Below, piece after piece: positions 8,823-18,800 of a stretch of 64,000 nt of DNA. Position 1 is the first letter of the stretch. Each line of letters opens with the position of its first letter. Below the pieces are notes generated by a model that saw only the letters and a program-made list of their open reading frames with translations, was not told where the DNA came from and did not search any database. The stretch lies in assembly GCA_964406155.1 (NCBI GenBank), contig CAYOQR010000007.1, positions 1 to 64,000 on the forward strand, given 5' to 3'. This DNA is from Dongia_B sp964406155. GTDB lineage: Bacteria > Pseudomonadota > Alphaproteobacteria > Dongiales > Dongiaceae. Position numbers and translations under genes: made by a program.

Positions 8823-9788
8823 ATGGCCTATCGCCTGCCGCCGCTCAATACCCTGCGCCTGTTCGAAGCCGCCGGCCGTCTGCTCAGTTTCAAGGCGGCG
8901 GCAGCGGAGCTGCATCTGACACCGAGTGCCGTCAGCCATGGCGTGCAATCGCTGGAGGGCTGGCTTGGTGTGCCCCTGTTCATCCGGGGACCGCGCGGCC
9001 TTGCCCTGACGGAAGCCGGTAGCGCCTATCTGCCGCAGATCCGCGTCACGCTTGATCATCTCGTCAAAGCGACCGATGCCGTGCCGGGACGGCGCCCGGG
9101 TGGCCATCTCGCGGTCAGTGTGGCACCGAGTTTCGGCCTGCGCTGGCTGGTCCCGCGCCTGCCCCGTTTCAGCGAGCGCTATCCGGCAATCGAGGTGTCG
9201 GTCGATACCACCCACCGGCATGTCGATTTCCCCCGCGACGGCGTCGATCTCGCCATCCGCATGGGGCAAGGCGATTGGCCGGATCTCGAGGCGATCTGTC
9301 TTGCGCGGGAAGAACTGGTCCCGGTTTGCGCGCCGTCCCTCGCGCCGAGTATCCGCCGGCCGACCGATCTCGACTCGGCGACATTGCTGCATGTCGTTAC
9401 CGTCACTGAGGATTGGCGATATTGGCTGGCGCAAGCCCGGCTGCCGACGGACCGGATCGCTGCCAGCCAGGTGACCGGAGGCCAAGTGACAGGCGGCCAA
9501 GTGACAGGCGGCCAGGTCACAGGCGGATTGCGCTTCGACACCATTCACATGGCGCTGGAAGCCGCCGCAGAGGGGCTGGGTATCGCGATCGGCCGGCTGC
9601 CACTGATCGCAACCGATATTGCCGCCGGTCGGCTGGTGCCCGTTCTCGGACCGCCACGGCCCTGCACCACGCGCTATTGGCTGGTGACGACACGTGATGC
9701 CCTGGCGCGCCCCGAGGTCACCGCCTTCCGTGACTGGATCCGGGCCGAGCTCGACACACCGGCCACCAAAGACGCCCCTGCAGGCTAA
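8823..9788 (+). CDS. LysR-family regulator (GcvA-like) with QVTGG repeat insert
   Basis: 321 aa. The HTH (LLSFKAAAAELHLTPSAVSHGVQ) and the effector domain follow the GcvA pattern (RGPRGLALTEAG, FPRDGVDLAIRMGQGDWP). Unusually, residues 216-235 are four tandem QVTGG units placed just before the conserved LRFDTIHMALEAAAEGLGIAIG block, where relatives have a short loop. GGGAAAG at 8809-8815 precedes the ATG. Transcribed with rnr (15-bp gap). Its stop overlaps the stop of the convergent enoyl-CoA hydratase gene. Target unknown. Confidence 0.88.
   Translation: MAYRLPPLNTLRLFEAAGRLLSFKAAAAELHLTPSAVSHGVQSLEGWLGVPLFIRGPRGLALTEAGSAYLPQIRVTLDHLVKATDAVPGRRPGGHLAVSVAPSFGLRWLVPRLPRFSERYPAIEVSVDTTHRHVDFPRDGVDLAIRMGQGDWPDLEAICLAREELVPVCAPSLAPSIRRPTDLDSATLLHVVTVTEDWRYWLAQARLPTDRIAASQVTGGQVTGGQVTGGQVTGGLRFDTIHMALEAAAEGLGIAIGRLPLIATDIAAGRLVPVLGPPRPCTTRYWLVTTRDALARPEVTAFRDWIRAELDTPATKDAPAG
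9468..9527 (+). repeat. 15-bp tandem repeat, 4 copies, in frame in the LysR gene
   Basis: Four 15-bp units starting at 9468, 9483, 9498 and 9513. The first reads CAGGTGACCGGAGGC, the two middle copies are identical, and the last differs slightly. Because 15 is a multiple of 3, the reading frame is kept and encodes (QVTGG)4. The copy number could change by slippage without breaking the gene. Confidence 0.95.
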
Positions 9789-10597
9789 CAGCCCCGATAG
9801 GCCGGAATGCGCCGGCCGATCCAGGCATCGAGTCCTTCGCGCAGATCGTGGGTCGGGGCCATGCGGGCGAATTGCTCGCTTTCAACCTGCAAGCCCTCGC
9901 CGATGCTCATATTGAGGCCTCGGCAGACGGCGGTGATGATGGCCGCGACAGCTAAAGGCGACTGACGCAGGATGCGACTGGCGAGATCGCGGGCCGCCGG
10001 CAGCAGCGTCTCGTGAGAGACCACCTGATTGACGAGGCCCATCTGCAGGGCCCGATCGGACGAGAACGTATCGCCAGTCAACAGCAGTTCCAAAGCCCGC
10101 TTGCGCCCGGCCAGGCGCGACAGGCGCTGTGTTCCGCCAAAAGTCGGCGGCATGCCGAGCTTGATCTCCGGCTTGGCGAAGATCGCGCGATCGCTGGCCA
10201 CCGCGAGATGCACCGCTTCGGTGATTTCGCAGCCGCCGCCATAGGCGAGACCATTTACCGCGGCGATGATCGGCTTCGGAAAGGCTTCCATTCTCGCCGT
10301 CATGCTTTGGCCCCGGCGCACGAATTCCCGCACCGCCGCCTGCGGCCCCCGGTGTACGCTTTCGGAAAATTCCCGGATATCGGCGCCGGCGGAAAAGACT
10401 TCACCGGCCCCCGTCAGGATGATCGCACCGACCGCCTCATCCGCCTCCAATGTATCGAGAGCGGCAAGCAGGGCGTCGGCCATGGCGTAATTCATGGCAT
10501 TCAGCTTTGCCGGACGATTCAGGGTCAGCGTGGCGATTCCATCGGCGATCTCGCAGAGGACCGGAGAAGCGATCGGACCGGATATCGGCCTGGTCAT
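9785..10597 (-). CDS. Enoyl-CoA hydratase/isomerase family protein
   Basis: 270 aa crotonase fold. The oxyanion-hole segments are SAGADIREF and GLAYGGGCEIT. Both acidic residues used by enoyl-CoA hydratases appear to be present (the Glu of GGGCE and the Glu of KPEIKLG), so hydratase activity is plausible. The C-terminal helix motif reads ESEQFARMAPTHDLREGLDAW. GGAG lies 6 nt before the ATG. It stands alone, with no acyl-CoA dehydrogenase or thiolase nearby, so the pathway (fatty acid or amino acid breakdown) cannot be told. Confidence 0.88.
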   Translation of the reverse strand: MTRPISGPIASPVLCEIADGIATLTLNRPAKLNAMNYAMADALLAALDTLEADEAVGAIILTGAGEVFSAGADIREFSESVHRGPQAAVREFVRRGQSMTARMEAFPKPIIAAVNGLAYGGGCEITEAVHLAVASDRAIFAKPEIKLGMPPTFGGTQRLSRLAGRKRALELLLTGDTFSSDRALQMGLVNQVVSHETLLPAARDLASRILRQSPLAVAAIITAVCRGLNMSIGEGLQVESEQFARMAPTHDLREGLDAWIGRRIPAYRGC

Positions 10598-10963
10598 TGA
10601 GGGGCTCCATTACGACATGGCTGGGTTGCCGTGATTGTTGGCGGACCCTGACCCGTCGACAAACGAATTGAGTTCACTCGCGGATGAAGCGAATTCATCC
10701 GGCCATTGCGCGACAATTCTTGGATTCTCGCTGTTCGACATGTGACAGATCGAGAGCATTAACCTTTCTGGGGATAACCGGATATGCAGTAACCGGACTT
10801 TCGCGCCTGCGATAACTCACTGGCATCAGCGGAACTTTCTGCTAATCTCAGCCCTGACAGGTCAAACTGGCGGGGGCCGCCGGGAACGGCCAATTTTCGC
10901 TTGGGATTGCCAGTGCTGACGATATCGCGGTTGGAGTCGCGCGCCGAAGGATATGCTCCCGTT
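10598..10963. other. Intergenic region upstream of the S41 protease
   Basis: About 366 bp between the divergent hydratase and protease genes, expected to hold both promoters. Alternative rare starts for the protease lie at 10901 (TTG) and 10913 (GTG). A weak imperfect direct repeat beginning TAACCGGA occurs at 10775 and 10790. No convincing gene or RNA was seen. Confidence 0.5.
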
Positions 10964-12544
10964 TTGCGCTTTTTAGCCCCGTTTCTCCTTCTTCCCAGTT
11001 TCATTCTGCTGATCGGTTGCACCAGTTCCACCGTGCCGCAGACCGGTAAGCTGAATGCTGACCTGACTCGGGAGATGTTCGAGACGGGCTTCGACGATAT
11101 CCAATCCGTTTACATCACCCGGCCCGACATGCCGCAGCTTGCCATGGCCGGCATGCAGCAATTGACCAGCCTGGATCCCGATATCGCCGCCGTCCGAATC
11201 GAGGACCAGATCAATCTGTCGTCGCATCAGCAGACCATCGAAAGCTTCGCAGTGAAGCCCGACATGGATGCCGGGCAATGGGGCAAGCTGACCGCCCGCT
11301 TCACCGAGGATGCGATCGCGCATTCCGACAAGCTGACGAATACCCCGGCTGAAAAAATCTATGAGACGATGTTCAGCGGCGTCGTCAGCAAGCTCGATCC
11401 CTTCTCGCGCTATTCCAGCGCCGATGTCGCACGGGAGAATCGCGCCGCCCGCGAAGGCTTCGGTGGAATCGGCGTACGCATCTCGGTCGAGGACGGGCTG
11501 GTCCGCGTCATCTCCGTCATGCATTACACGCCGGCCGAACGCATGGGCATGAAGCGCGACGATGTCATTCAGGCAATCGACGGGCAGTCGGTCGAAGGCC
11601 TGTCGCAGAATGACGTGGTCAATCGCCTGCGCGGCCCGGTCGACAGCCGGGTCAACTTGACCGTCAAGCGCGGCGATCTGGAACAGCCCCTCACCTTCTC
11701 CGTGGTGCGCGCGCATGTGGTACCGGAAACGGTCTCCTACCGGCGCGATGGTGATATCGCCTATCTGCGGATCTACAGCTTCAATTCCGAGACGGCGGAG
11801 AGCCTGAAGCGCGCCATTTCCGATGCCCAATCGGATATCGGGTCGCGCCTTGCCGGCTATATCCTGGATCTCCGGGACAATCCCGGTGGCCTGCTGAATC
11901 AGTCTGTCTCCATGGCCAATATGTTCCTGGAAAGCGGCCGCATCGTCTCGACCCATGGCCGTCATCCCGACAGCCATCAGTATTTCGAGGCGACCGGCGG
12001 CGATATCACCAACGGCAAGCCCGTCGTGGTCCTGATCGATGGCAATTCCGCCTCCGCGGCCGAAATCGTCGCCGCCGCCTTGCAGGATAACGAGCGCGCC
12101 GTCGTGGTCGGCAGCAACTCCTATGGCAAAGGCACGGTGCAGACCGTGCTGCCGATGCCCAATCAGGGCGAGATCACCCTGACCTGGGCGCGCTTCCATG
12201 CGCCCTCCGGCTATACCCTGCATCATCTCGGCGTGCTGCCGACGATCTGCACGGTCGGGCGCCACAATGCCGATTCGGTGCTGCGGGATCTGAGCCAGGG
12301 CCGGCTGAAGGCCGTGCCGACGGTGCAGCGCAACGCGACCAAGCCGGATGACACTGCCGCCCTCGATGCCTTGCGCAAGACCTGCCCGGCACGGGTCGAT
12401 GACGATCCCATCGACATGGCGGTGGCGGAGCACCTGCTGCATCAGCCGGCCCTCTTCGCCAGTGCCATCCGCCTGGCCGTGCCACCCAGCGAGGCCGACA
12501 ATGATCAGGTCGGCAGCGCGGATGGCTCCGACCTGATCTACTGA
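10964..12544 (+). CDS. S41 family C-terminal processing peptidase, predicted lipoprotein
   Basis: Carboxy-terminal processing (Tsp/CtpA-type) serine protease. From TTG 10964 it begins with a short lipoprotein signal (MRFLAPFLLLPSFILLIGC) with lipobox LIGC, so it is probably anchored facing the periplasm. A PDZ domain follows (GFGGIGVRISVEDG...MGMKRDDVIQAIDG). The S41 core has YILDLRDNPGG, the nucleophile Ser in DGNSASAAEI and the catalytic Lys in SYGKGTVQ. The C-terminal ~90 residues are not recognised. Start choice is uncertain: TTG 10901, TTG 10907 and GTG 10913 are in frame but make the signal peptide unusually long. AAGGA near 10946 could serve 10964. The Nudix gene follows closely and may be co-transcribed. 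Confidence 0.88.
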   Translation: MRFLAPFLLLPSFILLIGCTSSTVPQTGKLNADLTREMFETGFDDIQSVYITRPDMPQLAMAGMQQLTSLDPDIAAVRIEDQINLSSHQQTIESFAVKPDMDAGQWGKLTARFTEDAIAHSDKLTNTPAEKIYETMFSGVVSKLDPFSRYSSADVARENRAAREGFGGIGVRISVEDGLVRVISVMHYTPAERMGMKRDDVIQAIDGQSVEGLSQNDVVNRLRGPVDSRVNLTVKRGDLEQPLTFSVVRAHVVPETVSYRRDGDIAYLRIYSFNSETAESLKRAISDAQSDIGSRLAGYILDLRDNPGGLLNQSVSMANMFLESGRIVSTHGRHPDSHQYFEATGGDITNGKPVVVLIDGNSASAAEIVAAALQDNERAVVVGSNSYGKGTVQTVLPMPNQGEITLTWARFHAPSGYTLHHLGVLPTICTVGRHNADSVLRDLSQGRLKAVPTVQRNATKPDDTAALDALRKTCPARVDDDPIDMAVAEHLLHQPALFASAIRLAVPPSEADNDQVGSADGSDLIY

Positions 12545-12562
12545 CCGGGATTGACCGGTCCG

Positions 12563-13342
12563 ATGCCTGGCGCCAGCACACCTCTCACCCACGGAATTTC
12601 CGCCCCCGAAGCCGCCGGCAGGGCGCGACCCGTCCGGCCGGTCGATGCCGCCGGCCTGGTGCTGATTCGCCAAGCCCGCAACGGCGAGCCGGAAGTGCTG
12701 ATGGGGCGGCGCCATATGCGCGCCGGCTTCCTGCCCGATATCTATGTCGTGCCCGGCGGCCGGGTCGACAGCCAGGACAATCTGCCCTCCGGCTTCGCCG
12801 AACAGATACATCCGGCCGTTGCCGGCATGCTCGATTCGGGGGGCCGCCGCCGGCCGGTGGAGGCCTTTCTGCGGGCCGCCCTCCGGGAAACCCATGAGGA
12901 AACCGGCCTGCTGGTCGGCCGGCCGGCTGCAGGACCCACCGGGAATGGCCGGAAGATGGGCGGAGACCCTGAAATCCAGCCCATCTGGCAGGCCTATGCC
13001 CAGGCCGGACTGAGCCCGAATCTCGGCGATCTCGATTTCCTGCTCCGGGCGATTACCCCGGTGACCTCGCGGCGGCGCTACAATACGCGCTTCTTCCTGG
13101 CCGATGGTGGATTGGCGGTCGGCGATATCGTCAGCAACGGCGAATTGGAGGATCTGGGCTGGCGGCGCAAGGCGGAACTGGGCGATCTCAACATCGTGGA
13201 TGTCACCCATGCAGTCCTGGCAGAAGCCTTCCGGCGCTGGGAAAATCGCCTGCAGGTCGGCTCGACACCAGCCAAGTTATTGAATTACAAGAAAGATGTT
13301 ATGACACTGAGCCGTCACCGCGACCGCGCGGGGCAATCCTGA
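12563..13342 (+). CDS. Nudix hydrolase
   Basis: 259 aa from ATG 12563 (a TTG at 12551 is an alternative). The Nudix box is complete: G-RRRPV-E-AFLRAAL-RETHEETGL fits GX5EX7REUXEEXGU. The upstream strand MGRRHMRAGFLPDIYVVPGG and the long insert between strand and box resemble the larger Nudix proteins related to NUDT19/coenzyme A diphosphatases. It hydrolyses a nucleoside diphosphate linked to an unknown moiety. It lies 18 bp after the S41 protease and directly before rpmG, a position often seen in alphaproteobacteria. Confidence 0.88.
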   Translation: MPGASTPLTHGISAPEAAGRARPVRPVDAAGLVLIRQARNGEPEVLMGRRHMRAGFLPDIYVVPGGRVDSQDNLPSGFAEQIHPAVAGMLDSGGRRRPVEAFLRAALRETHEETGLLVGRPAAGPTGNGRKMGGDPEIQPIWQAYAQAGLSPNLGDLDFLLRAITPVTSRRRYNTRFFLADGGLAVGDIVSNGELEDLGWRRKAELGDLNIVDVTHAVLAEAFRRWENRLQVGSTPAKLLNYKKDVMTLSRHRDRAGQS

Positions 13343-13357
13343 CGGCCAAGCCCGGAC

Positions 13358-13386
13358 TTGACATCGGGCGGTTAGCCGCTATTTTG
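13358..13386 (+). promoter_or_regulatory. Sigma-70-like promoter of rpmG
   Basis: A perfect -35 TTGACA at 13358-13363 is followed 16 nt later by TATTTT at 13380-13385. The rpmG ATG is 49 bp downstream. This fits a strong housekeeping promoter for a ribosomal protein gene. Confidence 0.65.
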
Positions 13387-13434
13387 CGCCATCTTTTACG
13401 CCAATCATCTTACGCTAGGTTTTGAGGGGCTGTT

Positions 13435-13602
13435 ATGGCCAAGGCTAATACCATTCAGATCAAGTTGGTCAGCACCGCTGATACCGGCTACTACTACGTG
13501 ACCAAGAAGAATCCGCGCACCTCGACGGAAAAGCTCGAATTCAACAAGTACGATCCCGTCGTGCGCAAGCATGTGCCGTTCAAGGAAGCGAAGATTAAGT
13601 AA
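13435..13602 (+). CDS. rpmG: 50S ribosomal protein L33
   Basis: 55 aa: MAKANTIQIKLVSTADTGYY at the start and then the TKKNPRTSTEKLEFNKYDP block typical of L33. The zinc-binding CxxC pairs are absent, so this is the cysteine-free form usual in alphaproteobacteria. TGAGGGGC (13422-13429) precedes the ATG. It has its own promoter and a strong terminator, so it is a single-gene transcript. Confidence 0.96.
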   Translation: MAKANTIQIKLVSTADTGYYYVTKKNPRTSTEKLEFNKYDPVVRKHVPFKEAKIK

Positions 13603-13635
13603 TCTTCCACCACCTTCGGCCTGCCAGCAGGCATG

Positions 13636-13675
13636 AACAAGGCGCCGGGCTCAGCCGCGGCGCCTTGTTTCTTTT
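13636..13675 (+). terminator. Intrinsic terminator of rpmG
   Basis: An 11-bp perfect stem (AACAAGGCGCC at 13636-13646 with GGCGCCTTGTT at 13659-13669) and a 12-nt loop, followed by TCTTTT. Confidence 0.9.
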
Positions 13676-13717
13676 GGACGATCGTTAACCGCCCTCATTC
13701 CTGATTGGCCTTGCCGC

Positions 13718-15103
<1,386 letters not shown>

Positions 15104-15125
15104 GTCAGAGGATCACTTTAGGAGG

Positions 15126-15539
15126 TCACTGCAGGAATCGATCGACCGTTTCAAGGAACTGCACAACCGAGATCGGCTTGGCGATATACGCCTCGCATCC
15201 GCCTTCGCGGATCTTCTCCTCGTCTCCCTTCATGGCGAAGGCAGTGACGGCGATAATGGGGATCGCCTTCAGGTTGTCATCTTCCTTAATCCACTTGGTG
15301 ACTTCCAGGCCGGAGACTTCCGGTAATTGGATATCCATCAAGATCAGATCCGGCTTGTGCTGGCGCGCCAGCTTCAGCGCTTCCATACCGTCCTTGGTCT
15401 GCAGGATGTTATAACCATGCGCCTGAATCAGGTCGTGGAACAACTTCATGTTCAGTTCATTGTCCTCGACGATCAGGATCGTCTTCTCAGCCGCCCGTCG
15501 ACGCTTTTCTTCCGGCGACAGTTGCTCCCGTTCAGACAT
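15126..15539 (-). CDS. divK: DivK single-domain response regulator
   Basis: 137 aa. A single receiver domain after an unusual charged ~17-residue N-terminal extension (EQLSPEEKRRRAAEK). Conserved features are the acidic pair in IVEDNELN, the acceptor Asp in LILMDIQLPE, the Thr/Ala of IAVTAFAM and the Lys of YIAKPIS. In Caulobacter, DivK is phosphorylated by DivJ/PleC and feeds into CckA control. It is first in the divK-pleD operon. Confidence 0.94.
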   Translation of the reverse strand: MSEREQLSPEEKRRRAAEKTILIVEDNELNMKLFHDLIQAHGYNILQTKDGMEALKLARQHKPDLILMDIQLPEVSGLEVTKWIKEDDNLKAIPIIAVTAFAMKGDEEKIREGGCEAYIAKPISVVQFLETVDRFLQ

Positions 15540-15736
15540 TCCCGCGCCTCCAAACGATTTTCACAGCGATCCCCCCAAATTGGATGCCGAGAAATTTGCC
15601 GACATACGGCTTAATATCATATGAAAAGCAGAGTTTGGTTATCAATTAGTTAAACGCGCCAATCGGTAACCGCCAGTTACAATGATTTTAGCAATGCTGG
15701 CAGGGATTAAGCCAGCATGCTGGAAGGATAAGCGTA

Positions 15737-16684
15737 ATGCCTGTGAGAATAGGAATCGATCTCGGCGGCACCAAGATCGAGGGGGTTGCCCTGGACGGCC
15801 AGGGCAAGGTTCTGGCCAAGCTGCGACAGCCGACCCCGCGCGAGGACTATCCCGGCACGGTCGGCGCCATCGCCGCGGTGGTGCGGGCGATCGAGGCGGA
15901 ACTCGGCGGCAAAACGCCGGGCGGCCTGACCGAAGCCCCCACCGTCGGCATCGGTATTCCGGGCAGCCCCTCGCCCCGCTCCGGCCTGATCCGCAACGGC
16001 AACTCCACCTGGCTCAATGGCCAGCCGCTGCAGCGCGACGTCGAAACACAGCTCGGCCGCCCGGTGCGGATCGCCAATGACGCCAATTGCCTGGCCGTGT
16101 CGGAAGCCACCGACGGCGCCGGGCGGGATGCCCGTGTCGTCTTCGCCGTCATCCTGGGCACCGGGGTCGGCGGCGGCATCGCCATCGACAAGCACCTGCT
16201 CGAAGGCCACAATGCCATCGGCGGCGAATGGGGCCACATGCCCCTGCCGTGGATCAATGCGGCCGAGTTCCCCGGGCCACGCTGCTGGTGCGGCCGCGAC
16301 GGCTGCATCGAAACCTGGCTGGCCGGCCCGTCGCTCTCCGCCGATCACGCGAAGGCCACCGGGCAACACTTGAAGGCCCAGGAGGTCACCGCTGCCGCCG
16401 ATGCCGGCGACGCCGCCGCGATCGCCACCATGGAGCGCTACGAGGACCGCCTCGCCCGTGCCTTCGCCTCGATCATGAACGTGCTTGATCCCGATATCTT
16501 CGTCCTCGGCGGCGGCATGTCGAATTGCCGGCGGCTTTATCGCAATGTACCGAAGCTGCTGCCGCGCTATGCTTTCAGCGATTTCGTCGATACGCCGATC
16601 CGTCAGGCGGTGCATGGCGATTCCAGCGGCGTGCGTGGCGCGGCCTGGCTCTGGCCCCTGACAGCGGCGGAAACGACGGCCTGA
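15737..16684 (+). CDS. ROK-family sugar kinase (fructokinase-like)
   Basis: 315 aa. The ATP-binding phosphate-1 motif is IGIDLGGTKIEG and the catalytic Asp lies in IANDANCLA. GTGVGGGIAID follows, then the ROK zinc site with CWCGRDGCIETW. The substrate is probably fructose, glucose or N-acetylhexosamine; the E. coli Mak-type arrangement favours fructose, but this is not proven. It diverges from divK (197-bp gap). Its stop codon lies inside a 14-bp tandem duplication. Confidence 0.87.
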   Translation: MPVRIGIDLGGTKIEGVALDGQGKVLAKLRQPTPREDYPGTVGAIAAVVRAIEAELGGKTPGGLTEAPTVGIGIPGSPSPRSGLIRNGNSTWLNGQPLQRDVETQLGRPVRIANDANCLAVSEATDGAGRDARVVFAVILGTGVGGGIAIDKHLLEGHNAIGGEWGHMPLPWINAAEFPGPRCWCGRDGCIETWLAGPSLSADHAKATGQHLKAQEVTAAADAGDAAAIATMERYEDRLARAFASIMNVLDPDIFVLGGGMSNCRRLYRNVPKLLPRYAFSDFVDTPIRQAVHGDSSGVRGAAWLWPLTAAETTA

Positions 16685-16707
16685 TATCAGTCGCCTGATA
16701 TCTGTCG
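16680..16707. repeat. 14-bp tandem duplication carrying a stop codon
   Basis: CCTGATATCAGTCG at 16680-16693 is repeated with one change at 16694-16707. The TGA of the first copy (16682-16684) is the stop codon of the ROK kinase. Confidence 0.9.
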
Positions 16708-16720
16708 AAAAGGAGTGGGC

Positions 16721-18070
16721 GTGAGCGATCGACCCGGCTTCTGCCGTGAATGCGGCACCACCCTTCCGCCCTTGCCGGCGGAGGGCGAGGCCCTGAAACG
16801 CTGCCCGAATTGCCGCTCGCCGCGCCTGCTCCATCACAACGAACTGCATGACCTTGAGATCGGCCATATCGATTGCGATGCCTTCTATGCGGCGATCGAG
16901 AAGCGCGACGATCCGAGCCTGCGCGACAAGCCGCTGATCATCGGCGGCGGCCATCGCGGCGTCGTCTCCACCTGCTGTTATATCGCGCGCATCTCCGGCG
17001 TGCGCTCCGCCATGCCCATGTTCAAGGCGCGCAAGCTCTGCCCCGAAGCCGTGGTGATGCCGCCCAACATGGCGAAATACCGAGCCGTCGGCCATCAGGT
17101 GCGCGAGATGATGCAGCACCTGACCCCCCTGGTCGAACCGCTGTCCATCGATGAGGCTTTCCTCGATCTCAGCGGCACGACGCAATTGCACCGGCGCAGC
17201 CCGGCGCAGTCGCTGGCCGATCTCGCCAAGCGCATCGAAAGCGAGCTTGGCATCACCGTCTCGATCGGCCTCAGCTACAACAAGTTCCTGGCCAAGATCG
17301 CCTCCGACCTCGACAAGCCGCGCGGCTTCTCGGTGATCGGCCGCACCGAGGCGCCAGCTTTCCTGGCGGCCCGCCCGGTCACCCTGATCTGGGGCATCGG
17401 CAAGGTCGCCGCCGCCCAGCTCGCCAAGGACGGCATCACCATGATCGGCCAGTTGCAGGAAATGCAGCTCGAGGACCTGGCACGCCGTTACGGGCAGATG
17501 GGCCTGCGCCTCTATCATCTCGCGCGCGGCGAGGATCACCGCTCGGTGGAAATCGATTCACCCACCAAGAGCATCTCCGCCGAGACCACCTTCGATATCG
17601 ACATCGCCGATTTCAAAACCCTGGCGCATGAGCTCTGGCCGCTCTGCGAGACGGTCTCGGCCCGGCTGAAGGCCGCCGAGCTCGCCGGCCAGGTCGTGCA
17701 TCTCAAGCTGAAGACTGCCGGCTTCCGCATCGTCAGCCGCCAGCTCAGCCTGCCGGCCCCGACCTGCCTTGCCGAAACGCTCTATCGCGCCGGGCGGCAA
17801 TTGCTGGAACGCGAATGCGACGGCACCTGGTACCGCCTGATCGGTATCGGCACCGGCGGCTTCCACCCGCTGGCGGAAGCCGATCCGGTCGATCTCGCCG
17901 ATCCCGATGCCGATCGCCGCCGCAAGGTCGAGGCCGCCATGGATGCCGTGCGGGCGAAGCTCGGAAAGAGTAGTATTGTCAAGGGACGCAGCCTGTCCGT
18001 TGGCTCTCGCGCACCGGAACAGCAGGCGTCCGCGCCACGTGCACCGAAGGATCGGGAGGAACCGGAGTGA
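16721..18070 (+). CDS. dinB: DNA polymerase IV (Y family) with N-terminal zinc ribbon
   Basis: 449 aa. The start at GTG 16721 is set by AGGAG at 16711-16715, 5 nt upstream. Residues 7-35 form a CxxC...CxxC zinc ribbon (FCRECG, RCPNCRS), a form found in alphaproteobacterial DinB. The polymerase begins at IGHIDCDAFYAAIEKRD and has the catalytic pair in PLSIDEAFLDLS, then YNKFLAKIASDLDKP and a little-finger domain. It performs error-prone translesion synthesis. It overlaps rpiA by 4 bp (GTGA), so the two are translationally coupled. Confidence 0.95.
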   Translation: MSDRPGFCRECGTTLPPLPAEGEALKRCPNCRSPRLLHHNELHDLEIGHIDCDAFYAAIEKRDDPSLRDKPLIIGGGHRGVVSTCCYIARISGVRSAMPMFKARKLCPEAVVMPPNMAKYRAVGHQVREMMQHLTPLVEPLSIDEAFLDLSGTTQLHRRSPAQSLADLAKRIESELGITVSIGLSYNKFLAKIASDLDKPRGFSVIGRTEAPAFLAARPVTLIWGIGKVAAAQLAKDGITMIGQLQEMQLEDLARRYGQMGLRLYHLARGEDHRSVEIDSPTKSISAETTFDIDIADFKTLAHELWPLCETVSARLKAAELAGQVVHLKLKTAGFRIVSRQLSLPAPTCLAETLYRAGRQLLERECDGTWYRLIGIGTGGFHPLAEADPVDLADPDADRRRKVEAAMDAVRAKLGKSSIVKGRSLSVGSRAPEQQASAPRAPKDREEPE

Positions 18071-18786
18071 CACAGCGCAAGGACCACGCGAAGCATCGGC
18101 AGGAAATCGAGAAGGCGCTGATCGGCGAGGTCGCCGCCGGCATGATCGAGCCTGGCATGGTGATCGGCCTTGGCACCGGCAGCACGGTGCGCCATTTCGC
18201 CAATGCCCTGGGGCGCCGGATCAAGGCCGGGCTCAGCATCACCGCCATTCCGACCTCAAGCCAGAGCCGGATGCTGGCGCAGCAAAACGATATCCGCCTG
18301 ACCGATTTCGACCGCGTCACCGCCCTCGATCTTTGCATCGACGGGGCGGATGAGGTCGCCCCCGATTTCGCCATGATCAAGGGCGGTGGCGGCGCCCTGC
18401 TTTATGAGAAGATCGTCGCCGCCGCCGCGCGACGCCGTATCTATATGGCGGATACGACGAAGCTGGTCGGCCGGCTCGGCCATTTCCCGCTGCCGGTCGA
18501 GGTCTGCCAGTTCGGGTATCAGACGGTCATGCAGCGCCTCGGGGAACTGGCGCCGATCTGCAGCTTGCGCCGCAGCGCCGATCACCCGGTCGTCACCGAT
18601 GCCGGCAACTACCTCATCGACTGCCATTTCGCCGAAGTCGAGGATGCGGCAAGCCTGCATCGACGGCTGACGGATATCCCCGGCGTGGTCGAAAGCGGCC
18701 TCTTCCTCGGCATGGTCGACCTGCTGGTGACGATCCGCGACGGCCAGCCGGCCGTCCTGGCGAAACCGGATCAAGCCTTCTGGTGA
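18067..18786 (+). CDS. rpiA: Ribose-5-phosphate isomerase A
   Basis: 239 aa. Interconverts ribose-5-phosphate and ribulose-5-phosphate in the pentose phosphate pathway. Signatures are the phosphate loop VIGLGTGSTVRHF, LCIDGADEVAPDF, and MIKGGGGALLYEKI with the catalytic acid Glu. GTG start, with GGGAGGA 7 nt before it. Its 3' end is 14 bp from the convergent methyltransferase. Confidence 0.95.
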   Translation: MTQRKDHAKHRQEIEKALIGEVAAGMIEPGMVIGLGTGSTVRHFANALGRRIKAGLSITAIPTSSQSRMLAQQNDIRLTDFDRVTALDLCIDGADEVAPDFAMIKGGGGALLYEKIVAAAARRRIYMADTTKLVGRLGHFPLPVEVCQFGYQTVMQRLGELAPICSLRRSADHPVVTDAGNYLIDCHFAEVEDAASLHRRLTDIPGVVESGLFLGMVDLLVTIRDGQPAVLAKPDQAFW

Positions 18787-18800
18787 CGGTGTCGCCTCAA

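Noticed and set aside
10973..13210. 745-codon minus-strand open frame across the S41 and Nudix genes
   Set aside because: Antisense to two clear genes; low-complexity His/Gly/Asp composition typical of a GC-rich shadow frame.
15707..17539. 610-codon minus-strand open frame opposite the ROK kinase and dinB
   Set aside because: Antisense shadow of two well-supported genes.
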